This document shows positions 1 to 5,239 of a stretch of DNA of 5,239 nucleotides, piece after piece. The notes beneath the pieces are model-generated. The model did no database searches and was not told the origin of the DNA. It saw only the letters and a program-made list of their open reading frames with translations. The DNA is from Spirochaetes bacterium RIFOXYC1_FULL_54_7 (GTDB lineage: Bacteria > Spirochaetota > Spirochaetia > Treponematales > UBA12059), in NCBI GenBank assembly GCA_001830645.1, contig MIBM01000022.1:11301-16539 (forward strand), given 5' to 3'. Made by a program: the position numbers and the translations under genes. Positions within the stretch are counted from its first letter, which is position 1; every line of letters begins with the position of its first letter.

Positions 1-4
1 GAAT

Positions 5-718
5 ATGCCTGTTGTTGCTCCATCTGTTTTGGCTGCCGATTTTTCAGACATGGGAGCGGCTATCCGTCGCGTGCATGCTTCCGGGGCTACCTGGTTGCAT
101 CTGGATATCATGGATGGCCGCTTTGTTCCGAACCTGACCTTTGGTTCAAAAATGGTCAAGGATCTAAGGGCAGCGTCAAAACTGTTTTTTGATGTGCATC
201 TTATGACCGTTGAACCGGAATCTCTGGTGGATTCCTTCATCGAGGCCGGCTCAGATGCTCTTACCTTTCATATCGAGGCTTGTGTCCATGCACACCGTCT
301 GATAGAGCATATCAAGTCTGCAGGATGCAAGGCCGGTATATCAATCGTGCCATCAACTCCGGTTGCGCTTCTTGAGGAATTGCTGTCTGTTGTTGATCTG
401 GTGCTGGTAATGACAGTAAACCCCGGTTTTGGGGGTCAAAAGCTGATTCCGCGTTGTGTCGATAAGCTGAGCTCCCTGCGGGACGCCAGAAAGCGATACG
501 GTCTTGATTATCTGATTGCTGTAGATGGAGGCATCAATCAAGAGAATGCAGGTCATATTCTTGACGCTGGTGCTGATGTCCTTATCATGGGTAGCGCTTT
601 CTTCGAATCAAGGGATCCTCAAGCCCTGGTTTCGGGGATTTGTGGTTCCCGGGCGATGGAACTCCAGAAGGGCTCCATTCAGGCCGAAAATGTATCGAAG
701 GAAGGATCGCTCGAATGA
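5..718 (+). CDS. rpe: Ribulose-phosphate 3-epimerase
   Basis: Cytoplasmic enzyme that interconverts D-ribulose 5-phosphate and D-xylulose 5-phosphate in the non-oxidative pentose phosphate pathway. The 237-residue product shows the TIM-barrel signature of the family: APSVLAADF at the N-terminus, HLDIMDG with metal ligands H32 and D34, DVHLM with H65, the phosphate-loop motif NPGFGGQ (139-145), VDGGI with catalytic D174, and a C-terminal MGSAFF phosphate-binding segment (195-200). The segment ISIVPSTP (112-119) stands where many homologues have an LNPxTP-type motif, a modest variation. The protein is slightly longer than the usual roughly 220 residues because of a polar tail after about residue 213. 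The ATG at 5 puts APSVLAADF at the expected distance from the N-terminus, but only four upstream bases are visible, so its ribosome binding site and promoter cannot be judged. The TGA stop overlaps the next start (ATGA, 715-718). The assignment is secure. Confidence 0.96.
   Translation: MPVVAPSVLAADFSDMGAAIRRVHASGATWLHLDIMDGRFVPNLTFGSKMVKDLRAASKLFFDVHLMTVEPESLVDSFIEAGSDALTFHIEACVHAHRLIEHIKSAGCKAGISIVPSTPVALLEELLSVVDLVLVMTVNPGFGGQKLIPRCVDKLSSLRDARKRYGLDYLIAVDGGINQENAGHILDAGADVLIMGSAFFESRDPQALVSGICGSRAMELQKGSIQAENVSKEGSLE
698..706 (+). promoter_or_regulatory. Shine-Dalgarno that decides the start of the TPR/coiled-coil gene
   Basis: The sequence AAGGAAGGA lies inside the 3' end of rpe and ends 8 nt before the ATG at 715. 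This supports the 715 start over the in-frame upstream ATG at 640, which would add 25 non-signal residues ahead of the signal peptide. Nearby in-frame ATGs at 724 and 730 are less well placed relative to it and would shorten the basic N-region. Confidence 0.75.
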
Positions 719-1752
719 TTAAAATGCGAATGGCATTGGTTTCGATCCTCTTGATAGCCGGCATGTTCTCTGCGGTGGCCCAGCCCGCAAGCAACAGTCG
801 TGCATCAACAGCAGCCGAGAACCTGCGCGCTGGTATCCGGTTACTGGCTGATGGCCAGTATTCAGCGGCCTTGGCCGCTTTCGATTCTCTAATGCTTGAC
901 TCAGGAGCTGGAGAAATGCGGGCCGAGGGTGCCTATTGGGCAGTGATGACCCATCTGGCTGCAGGGAATCCGGGCTTGGCCGAAAAAACAATAGAAACCT
1001 TTCTGGTGTCCTTCCCAGGTCATCCAAAAACCGCTGATTTATTGTACCAACAGGGTCGTGCAGCCTTCCTCCAGAACGACTATGAGCGGTCCTTGCGGTC
1101 GTTCCATTCGTATATTGCTGGGTACGCCGAGGGAGAGTATGTGCCTGCTGCCGTTTTCTGGTCTGGCGAAAGCCTGTATTTCCTTGGGCGCCTATCAGAA
1201 GCCGAGAAACTGTACAAGGCGATCGGCGAACGCTATCCAGATAGTGTCAAGGCCGAGGCGGCACAGTACCGGTTAGCCTTGATCCAATTCAAATACCGCG
1301 AGGATGAATTGCTTACACTACTCAAATGGAGCCATGAGGAATCCCTTCGGACCATAGAGGAGTTCCAGCGCCGGGAGAAGGCATATGAGCAGGCTTTGGC
1401 TGTCTACCAAAGACGCTTCGGAGAAGTCAGACGGGATATTGCCGAGACCCAATTGTCCCTGGAAGACCAGTTGATAGCCATTAAGACAACTGCTGATGAG
1501 CTCACACGCAGAATTCAGGATAAAGATGCCAGGATAGCTGAACTTGAAAAGCGGCTTGAACTAGTAGACCGGGAGAGGGTTGCCCAGGCTGAGATTCTGG
1601 CTGAGCTTCCAGCTCCGGATACCATAGAGGAAACAATGTCAATATCTGGACAAAACGCAGAACTACTGGCTTTAAAGGAGCGTGCATTGGCTTTGTTCGA
1701 GTTCTATGCCGGAAAGCTGGCGGATGAAGCCTCTGGTGGGAGGACGAAATGA
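715..1752 (+). CDS. Secreted TPR protein with C-terminal coiled coil, function unknown
   Basis: A 345-residue protein predicted to be exported. From the ATG at 715 it starts MIKMRMALVSILLIAGMF, a basic n-region and hydrophobic core, with a likely signal peptidase I site after AVA (residue 22). Residues about 33-205 form TPR-like helical pairs, for example the stretches around LLADGQYSAALAAFD (43-57), FLQNDYERSLRSFHSYI (118-134) and LYFLGRLSEAEKLYKAI (154-170), with spaced small/aromatic residues typical of TPRs. Residues about 205-300 are strongly charged and heptad-like (LEDQLIAIKTTADELTRRI, then DARIAELEKRLELVDRER), a probable coiled coil. A final helix follows. The order, TPR then coiled coil, is the reverse of CpoB/YbgF, so that name is not applied. 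The gene overlaps rpe and the next gene by 4 nt at each end, implying translational coupling. A periplasmic scaffold or protein-protein interaction role is inferred; the exact function is unknown. Confidence 0.88.
   Translation: MIKMRMALVSILLIAGMFSAVAQPASNSRASTAAENLRAGIRLLADGQYSAALAAFDSLMLDSGAGEMRAEGAYWAVMTHLAAGNPGLAEKTIETFLVSFPGHPKTADLLYQQGRAAFLQNDYERSLRSFHSYIAGYAEGEYVPAAVFWSGESLYFLGRLSEAEKLYKAIGERYPDSVKAEAAQYRLALIQFKYREDELLTLLKWSHEESLRTIEEFQRREKAYEQALAVYQRRFGEVRRDIAETQLSLEDQLIAIKTTADELTRRIQDKDARIAELEKRLELVDRERVAQAEILAELPAPDTIEETMSISGQNAELLALKERALALFEFYAGKLADEASGGRTK
1738..1744 (+). promoter_or_regulatory. Shine-Dalgarno for the secreted beta-rich protein gene
   Basis: GGGAGGA ends 4 nt before the ATG at 1749, inside the last codons of the preceding gene. 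Spacing is a little short, but the match is strong and supports initiation at the ATGA overlap rather than further downstream. Confidence 0.65.
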
Positions 1753-2768
1753 AACGCTTGATCATTTTCTTCCTGCTTGGCTGCTGCGCGTTTTCTTTAC
1801 TTGGCGCGCTAGAGATAAAAGAAGGACGCATGCGCATCGTTATCGATGAGCGTAGTGGTCGAATGGCCTTCTACTATCTAACTGATATGACCAAAAACCA
1901 GTACGTGCCCTTGCTCTATGACCAGGAGTCCAGAACAAGCTACCCAACCCTGGTTCTTGACCAGCGTACCTACAAACTTGGTGAATCCGGAGATTTCCGT
2001 ATAACTGTAAGCAGTCAAGCAGATGGGGCGATGATTGAATACCGTTCAGCCTTCTGTATAGTAAGGCAACGCATTTCATTTGTTTCTTCTACTACATCAT
2101 CTCTTTCAGATGGGGTTTCAATGCGTTTCGATATCGAAAACGTGTCGGAAAAAGATTATTCAGCTGGCTTACGCTACCTGCTTGATACCTGGCTTGGAGA
2201 AAAGTCAGGACGCCACTTTACCAGTCCTGTAACCGGTACTTTGCAGGGCGAATCATTCCTGACCGGGGAATTCCCGGAGCGCTGGATGCTTAGTACAGGT
2301 GACAATGCAGCAGTATCGGTACTCCTTGACAATCCTTCAACCAGGCCTGACAGGATCCTTTTTGCCAACTGGAAGCGTATCAACGATGCCCCTTGGCTTT
2401 TCGACGTGAATACCACTCGTGGCTTTACGCTACTTCCATATTCCATAAACGACAGCGCTCTTGCACTCTATTATGAACCTATACCCGTGCGACGAGGTGC
2501 CACCCGATCCATAACAGTGGTCTTTGGCAATGAGAGTGTATCCAGCCTTACCAATCGTGTGGCAGATACCGCATCACAGGCTGCTTCTACATTCGCAGCC
2601 TTGAGTGAATCCGCGCCCCTGGATCTCAGGGCAGATCTTATCACCGTCCGTGATTTTATCAGGGCAATCAATACCCTGCTTGAGTCAGGGGAGGAACCAG
2701 CACAGGATGAACTGGATTCTCTCAAGGCTGTTCTGCAACGGCTAGAGACCCGCAAGAGCTCCTATTGA
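1749..2768 (+). CDS. Secreted beta-rich protein of unknown function, mutarotase-like sandwich suspected
   Basis: A 339-residue exported protein. The N-terminus MKRLIIFFLLGCCAFSLLGA is a signal peptide, with probable cleavage after LGA (residue 20). A lipobox-like LLGC at 9-12 is an alternative but leaves a very short signal. Residues 21-265 look like a succession of beta strands. Two landmarks resemble uncharacterised beta-supersandwich (galactose-mutarotase-like) proteins: DIENVSEKDYSAGLRYLLDT followed by WLGEKSGRHF (128-157), and a later stretch with PDRILFANWKR (200-210), DSALALYYEPIPVRRG (235-250) and ITVVFG (255-260). Residues about 265-336 are helical and end in a short amphipathic helix. 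No catalytic motif that I can name is visible. The gene starts at an ATGA overlap with the gene before it and ends in a TTGA overlap with the gene after it, so it is probably made together with both. Carbohydrate or cell-wall binding is possible but is inference only. Confidence 0.86.
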   Translation: MKRLIIFFLLGCCAFSLLGALEIKEGRMRIVIDERSGRMAFYYLTDMTKNQYVPLLYDQESRTSYPTLVLDQRTYKLGESGDFRITVSSQADGAMIEYRSAFCIVRQRISFVSSTTSSLSDGVSMRFDIENVSEKDYSAGLRYLLDTWLGEKSGRHFTSPVTGTLQGESFLTGEFPERWMLSTGDNAAVSVLLDNPSTRPDRILFANWKRINDAPWLFDVNTTRGFTLLPYSINDSALALYYEPIPVRRGATRSITVVFGNESVSSLTNRVADTASQAASTFAALSESAPLDLRADLITVRDFIRAINTLLESGEEPAQDELDSLKAVLQRLETRKSSY

Positions 2769-3838
2769 AGCGCGTGGCCAGAAATCCGATCGAAGAGGCT
2801 GAAGGTCTATATGCAAGAAGGAATTGGCCTGGGCTGATTGCGCTTCTGGAACCGCTCACGCCTGTGTATCGCGACAATGTAAGGTTTTCCGTCATGCTTG
2901 GCACTGCCTATCTCCATCAGGAGGATATAGGTGGTGCTTATTCTTCTTTCCGCAGGGTTCAAAGCCTTGATTTCAAAAATAGAACGGCATTGATCGGATT
3001 AGCTGCCGTTCTGGTTCGTCGCGGTGAATCTGATAAGGCTGTTCAGTTATATATTGAAATGCTGGAACGCAATCCATCTGACCGGGCGGCAAGACGGGCT
3101 TTGAATTTTGTTCGTCATTGCCCTGATCCAACAGCCCTTGCTGGAAACGGAAGAAAATTGCGATCCTTGTATCCTTTACCACCAACCAGGATATTACCCT
3201 ATGCCTTGATATTGCTGGTGGTTTCCATCGCTATCCTTGGCTGGCGTGTGGCTCCTGTTGTACTGGATTTGCTGGAAGATGCCAGACCGGCAAGGACGGG
3301 CATTGCAGAAATTGTACTAAGTCAATCAGAACAAGAGGGTCCTGTGGGTTCCGAAGGTGGGTTCGAGATCGTCTTGACTGAAAAGGATGCCCTGTCGACC
3401 TTCGAATCTGCTAAGAAATTGTTCAACGATTATCGTGATGAAGCAGCTTTGGTAGAAGTAAATCGTCTTCTGCTTTCAAATGCCTCAAGGCAGGTAAAAA
3501 CCAAGGCTGAGGCCCTGGCGAGGTATACACGAGAGCCAAGTTTTGTCAGTATGCCTGATCGATTTACCTTTGCGGACGTAAATGCTTTTCCGCGACTTTT
3601 TAATGGTGTAGCGGTGATCTGGAAAGGCCTACCCGCAAATATCGAAAATTCGGAATCAGGTACAAACTTCGATCTACTTGTGGGGTACCATGACAAACGC
3701 AAGTTGGATGGTATCGTATCTGTCCGCGCTCTTTTTGAATTACGCCTGCCACCTGACAGACCTGTCGAGGTCCTTGCCAGAGTGATGGCCACTTCCGGAG
3801 GTTTTATTCTTGAATGTGTAGCAGTACATGAACTATAG
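2765..3838 (+). CDS. Single-span membrane protein with N-terminal TPR domain, function unknown
   Basis: A 357-residue protein without a cleavable signal peptide. Residues about 10-115 form TPR repeats (YARRNWPGLIALLEP, VMLGTAYLHQEDIGGAYSSF, LVRRGESDKAVQLYIEML). A basic stretch (GRKLRSL, 129-135) precedes one transmembrane helix at about 143-168 (ILPYALILLVVSIAILGW and following). The positive-inside rule therefore puts the TPRs in the cytoplasm and the C-terminal half outside. After a variable linker (170-207) there is a short helical segment (about 208-256), then a beta-rich domain (about 258-357) containing GVAVIWKGL, FDLLVGYHDKRKLDGIVSV and a final HEL, perhaps OB-like. The chosen TTG start at 2765 forms a TTGA overlap with the previous stop. 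A GTG at 2774 is the main alternative, and the next in-frame ATG would cut into the TPRs. Only a weak AAGAG (2754-2758) precedes the start, so expression probably depends on coupling. Function is unknown. Confidence 0.86.
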   Translation: MKRVARNPIEEAEGLYARRNWPGLIALLEPLTPVYRDNVRFSVMLGTAYLHQEDIGGAYSSFRRVQSLDFKNRTALIGLAAVLVRRGESDKAVQLYIEMLERNPSDRAARRALNFVRHCPDPTALAGNGRKLRSLYPLPPTRILPYALILLVVSIAILGWRVAPVVLDLLEDARPARTGIAEIVLSQSEQEGPVGSEGGFEIVLTEKDALSTFESAKKLFNDYRDEAALVEVNRLLLSNASRQVKTKAEALARYTREPSFVSMPDRFTFADVNAFPRLFNGVAVIWKGLPANIENSESGTNFDLLVGYHDKRKLDGIVSVRALFELRLPPDRPVEVLARVMATSGGFILECVAVHEL

Positions 3839-3839
3839 C

Positions 3840-3845
3840 AGGAGA
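3840..3845 (+). promoter_or_regulatory. Shine-Dalgarno for dtd
   Basis: AGGAGA lies in the 11-nt gap between the upstream stop codon (TAG, 3836-3838) and the ATG at 3850, with 4 nt between the motif and the start. It is the clearest ribosome binding site in the operon, so dtd can be initiated independently of coupling. Confidence 0.75.
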
Positions 3846-3849
3846 TTTT

Positions 3850-4293
3850 ATGAAGGCTGTTATTCAGAGGGTTCGTGATGCTTCAGTTACTGTGGACGGA
3901 TTGAAGGTAGGGGCAATACCCAAGGGCTTGCTGGTCTATCTTGGGGTAGGCAAAGAGGATACGGAAAAAGATGCCCTCTGGCTTGCAGAAAAGATAACAG
4001 GACTACGGATCTTCGAGGATACCGAGGGCAAGATGAATCTATCCGTACTGGATATTGATGGTGGAGTCCTGAGTATTTCCCAATTTACCTTGTTGGCCGA
4101 TTCCCGGAAAGGCAAACGCCCTTCTTATGGAAATGCAGCTGATCCTGACATGGCAGAGACACTGTACGAGTATTTCAAGGAACTGGTCGGGAAACTGGTT
4201 AAAGAGAGTGCATCAGGAATATTCGGGGCTGAAATGCAGGTGGCCTATGTCAACGAGGGCCCTGTCACAATCATACTTGATACCAAAAATTAA
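3850..4293 (+). CDS. dtd: D-aminoacyl-tRNA deacylase
   Basis: Cytoplasmic homodimeric hydrolase that removes D-amino acids, and in this family also glycine mischarged on tRNA-Ala, from tRNA, protecting translation fidelity. The 147-residue length is normal. Family landmarks are complete: N-terminal MKAVIQRVRDASVTVDG, the SQFTL motif (77-81) in ISQFTLLADSRKGKRPSY, and the C-terminal NEGPVT (135-140) holding the Gly-cisPro pair (G137-P138) that gives chirality selection in DTD. The ATG at 3850 has a good Shine-Dalgarno and gives the expected N-terminus. It is the last gene of the + strand operon, 11 nt after the membrane TPR gene. Its TAA stop overlaps the stop of the convergent glycosylase gene. 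No intrinsic terminator for the operon is apparent just downstream. Confidence 0.97.
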   Translation: MKAVIQRVRDASVTVDGLKVGAIPKGLLVYLGVGKEDTEKDALWLAEKITGLRIFEDTEGKMNLSVLDIDGGVLSISQFTLLADSRKGKRPSYGNAADPDMAETLYEYFKELVGKLVKESASGIFGAEMQVAYVNEGPVTIILDTKN

Positions 4294-5009
4294 CACCGCT
4301 TGATTTTACGACAACCATGTTCAACCGGACAGCCTTTACAGCTTGGAGTAGCCCTGCAATGGCATTTTGCATGTTCTACCAGCAAGGCATGTGCCTCTGC
4401 CAGGTAGCCTGCATTTAATGGGAGTTGTTTTTCTGCCTTTGTTCTTGTGGATTCATAGTTGCGGGCTTCTACCTCGTTCAACAACCCGTGTCTTGTCATG
4501 ATGCGCCGCGCATAGGCATCCGCAATGAATACCGGTACACCGTATGCATAAAGAAGAATACAATCTGCAGTTTCGAACCCTATACCGGTAATACCCAGCA
4601 ATCGAGATCTGGCTGGAATCCCCCTATCCAGCTCAACCCATTGCAAGGCAAGATTCTGTAGATAGGCTGCTTTGCGTGTATAGGTTCCTGAGGTTTTTAT
4701 ACAGGCATGAAGTTTTTCTCTGGAAGTCCCAATCAGGCTAGATGGATCGAGAAGTTCCCTGCGGCTCAAGGCGACCAGGCTTCTTGAAGCACCGGCCCAG
4801 GCTGTATTCTGTGCCAATACGGCACCGATTGCTATTTCAAATCTTGCCTGGGTAGCTTCAGGCTCCAGGTTGGATCCAAAGATCACCGACGGTCCCTTCA
4901 GGTAACCCCCATCATCACGAATGCCTTGACCGGCTCTTGATGGTAACGGCCACCAGCCTTGCGGGCCATAGAAGAGGAACAGTCTGTCCAGTAACTCCGT
5001 CAATTCCAT
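4290..5009 (-). CDS. HhH-GPD family DNA glycosylase, endonuclease III-like with Fe-S cluster
   Basis: A 239-residue base-excision repair protein of the endonuclease III/HhH-GPD superfamily. The N-terminal part has FYGPQGWWPLPS (13-24) and FEIAIGAVLAQNTAW (57-71), the latter matching the first helices of the glycosylase fold. The helix-hairpin-helix is LLGITGIGFETADCILLYAY (137-156), followed by FIADAYARRI with the catalytic aspartate D164. The position of the endonuclease III lyase lysine (GxGxKTA) carries E146, which points to a monofunctional glycosylase rather than a bifunctional AP lyase and argues against naming it nth. A C-terminal cysteine cluster C218-X5-C224-X2-C227-X5-C233 likely binds a [4Fe-4S] cluster; the first spacing is one residue shorter than the classic X6. 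Extra cysteines are C216 and C239. The ATG at 5009 has GGAG 8 nt upstream. The substrate (alkylated, oxidised or mismatched base) cannot be told from sequence alone. Confidence 0.92.
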   Translation of the reverse strand: MELTELLDRLFLFYGPQGWWPLPSRAGQGIRDDGGYLKGPSVIFGSNLEPEATQARFEIAIGAVLAQNTAWAGASRSLVALSRRELLDPSSLIGTSREKLHACIKTSGTYTRKAAYLQNLALQWVELDRGIPARSRLLGITGIGFETADCILLYAYGVPVFIADAYARRIMTRHGLLNEVEARNYESTRTKAEKQLPLNAGYLAEAHALLVEHAKCHCRATPSCKGCPVEHGCRKIKRC

Positions 5010-5017
5010 AACCTGTA

Positions 5018-5021
5018 CTCC
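5018..5021 (-). promoter_or_regulatory. Shine-Dalgarno for the HhH-GPD glycosylase gene
   Basis: On the - strand GGAG sits 8 nt before the ATG at 5009-5007. It lies only 2 nt after the U-tract of the intrinsic terminator at 5024-5062, which leaves no room for a promoter between terminator and gene. Confidence 0.6.
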
Positions 5022-5023
5022 AT

Positions 5024-5062
5024 AAAAATATCCCGTCGGCCACGTAGTACCCGGCGGGATAT
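5024..5062 (-). terminator. Intrinsic (Rho-independent) terminator, - strand
   Basis: Two 12-nt arms (5051-5062 and 5028-5039) form a stem: read on the - strand, ATATCCCGCCGG pairs with CCGACGGGATAT, with one non-Watson-Crick position (C facing A on this strand) and an 11-nt loop (5040-5050). On the - strand the stem is followed by TTTT (5027-5024), a short U-tract. On the + strand the hairpin is followed by CTGAATCA, with no T-run, so it is oriented for - strand transcription. It lies 46 nt beyond the stop codon of the KAP-tail gene and most simply terminates that gene. Confidence 0.75.
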
Positions 5063-5108
5063 CTGAATCACCTATACAAGAACTCCTGGCCCAATTGCCA
5101 GCGCTGTG

Positions 5109-5239
5109 TTACTTCTTTGGCTTTGCCTTGGAAGCAGGTATACCCTTGGGAGCCTTTACGGCCTTGGGAGCAGGTGCGGCCTTGGGAGCAGGTGCAGCCT
5201 TGGGAGCCTTGGGAGCCTTGGGAGCCTTGGGAGCCTTGG
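5109..5239 (-). CDS. C-terminus of a Lys-Ala-Pro-rich repeat-tailed protein, probably DNA-binding (partial)
   Basis: The reverse strand is open from the window edge to a TAA at 5111-5109, giving the last 42 complete codons of a gene whose start lies outside the window. The peptide is almost only Lys, Ala and Pro: four KAP tripeptides, then two APAPKA-type hexapeptide units, then a more varied end (VKAPKGIPASKAKPKK). Such basic, unstructured tails are known from histone H1-like proteins and from bacterial HU-type proteins with C-terminal extensions; they also occur on some ribosomal and other nucleic-acid-binding proteins. The globular domain is not visible, so the identity is open. Lys is coded uniformly as AAG within the repeats, which fits recent repeat expansion. 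The downstream terminator at 5024-5062 supports this being a real gene end. Confidence 0.75.
   Translation of the reverse strand, partial: KAPKAPKAPKAPKAAPAPKAAPAPKAVKAPKGIPASKAKPKK
5161..5239. repeat. Compound coding tandem repeat (18-bp and 9-bp units)
   Basis: On the + strand the 18-bp unit GCCTTGGGAGCAGGTGCG occurs at 5161-5178 and again at 5179-5196 with one difference (final G to A). It is followed by four perfect 9-bp units GCCTTGGGA starting at 5197, 5206, 5215 and 5224, and a partial fifth at 5233-5239 that continues past the window. Both units share the GCCTTGGGA core and preserve reading frame, coding hexapeptide and Lys-Ala-Pro units of the tail on the - strand. Copy number could change without frameshifting. 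Confidence 0.9.

Noticed and set aside
640..714. Upstream in-frame extension of the TPR/coiled-coil gene from the ATG at 640
   Set aside because: It lies entirely within rpe, adds residues in front of an evident signal peptide, and the ATG at 715 has both a Shine-Dalgarno and an ATGA overlap.
719..1027. - strand open frame opposite the TPR gene, and similar antisense frames at 1502-1837, 2174-2446, 2471-2755 and 3430-3792
   Set aside because: Their translations are low-complexity or Ser/Arg/Pro-rich shadow sequences, and the sense-strand genes explain these regions.
715..1752. Naming the TPR/coiled-coil protein CpoB/YbgF
   Set aside because: CpoB has an N-terminal coiled coil and C-terminal TPRs; here the order is reversed and no tol-pal genes are adjacent.
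4425..4661. + strand open frame of 78 codons opposite the glycosylase gene
   Set aside because: It is antisense to a well-supported gene covering the HhH core, has no recognisable product and no convincing ribosome binding site.
4290..5009. Naming the glycosylase nth
   Set aside because: The lyase lysine of endonuclease III is replaced by glutamate and the N-terminal GWWP region is unlike classical Nth.
5071..5100. Candidate - strand promoter with TATAGG (5076-5071) as a -10 box
   Set aside because: No good -35 hexamer sits at 16-18 bp; the best (TGGCAA) matches poorly. It is mentioned only as a possibility under the terminator finding.
5086..5106. Small inverted repeat CTGGC-CCAATT-GCCAG and the overlapping palindrome CAGCGCTG just after the KAP gene stop
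   Set aside because: A 5-bp stem without a following T-run on either strand is too weak to call a terminator or operator.
5161..5239. CRISPR-like array
   Set aside because: Units are contiguous 9- and 18-bp repeats with no spacers and they keep a reading frame, so this is a coding tandem repeat.

Overview
The window is gene-dense bacterial chromosome with intermediate base composition. It holds seven protein-coding regions and no RNA genes, insertion sequences or CRISPR arrays. The gene style suggests a spirochaete of the Treponema/Spirochaeta group: an rpe gene coupled to uncharacterised TPR and secreted proteins, then dtd, with 4-nt stop/start overlaps. This placement is inferred from protein character and layout, with moderate to low confidence.

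Left and centre (5-4293, + strand): one compact, apparently single transcription unit of five genes. rpe (ribulose-phosphate 3-epimerase) overlaps by 4 nt (ATGA) a secreted TPR/coiled-coil protein. That gene overlaps by 4 nt (ATGA) a secreted beta-rich protein. The third gene overlaps by 4 nt (TTGA, with a TTG start) a membrane-anchored TPR protein. After an 11-nt gap with a good Shine-Dalgarno comes dtd (D-aminoacyl-tRNA deacylase). The two enzymes at the ends are well understood. The three middle genes are not assigned a function and look like a module acting at the cell envelope: two exported proteins and one single-span membrane protein with a cytoplasmic TPR and an extracytoplasmic C-terminal domain.

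Right (4290-5239, - strand): a convergent HhH-GPD/endonuclease III-like DNA glycosylase gene whose stop codon overlaps the dtd stop codon inside the tetranucleotide TTAA. Upstream of it is a 99-nt intergenic region with an intrinsic terminator oriented on the - strand. Beyond that is the 3' end of another - strand gene, running off the window, whose product ends in a Lys-Ala-Pro repeat tail like those of histone H1-like or HU-fusion bacterial DNA-binding proteins. That tail is encoded by perfect 9-bp and near-perfect 18-bp tandem repeats.

No clearly new system such as a defence island, mobile element or novel RNA is evident. The most interesting material is the translationally coupled three-gene envelope module, the slippage-prone KAP repeat tail, and the terminator placed directly against the ribosome binding site of the glycosylase gene.
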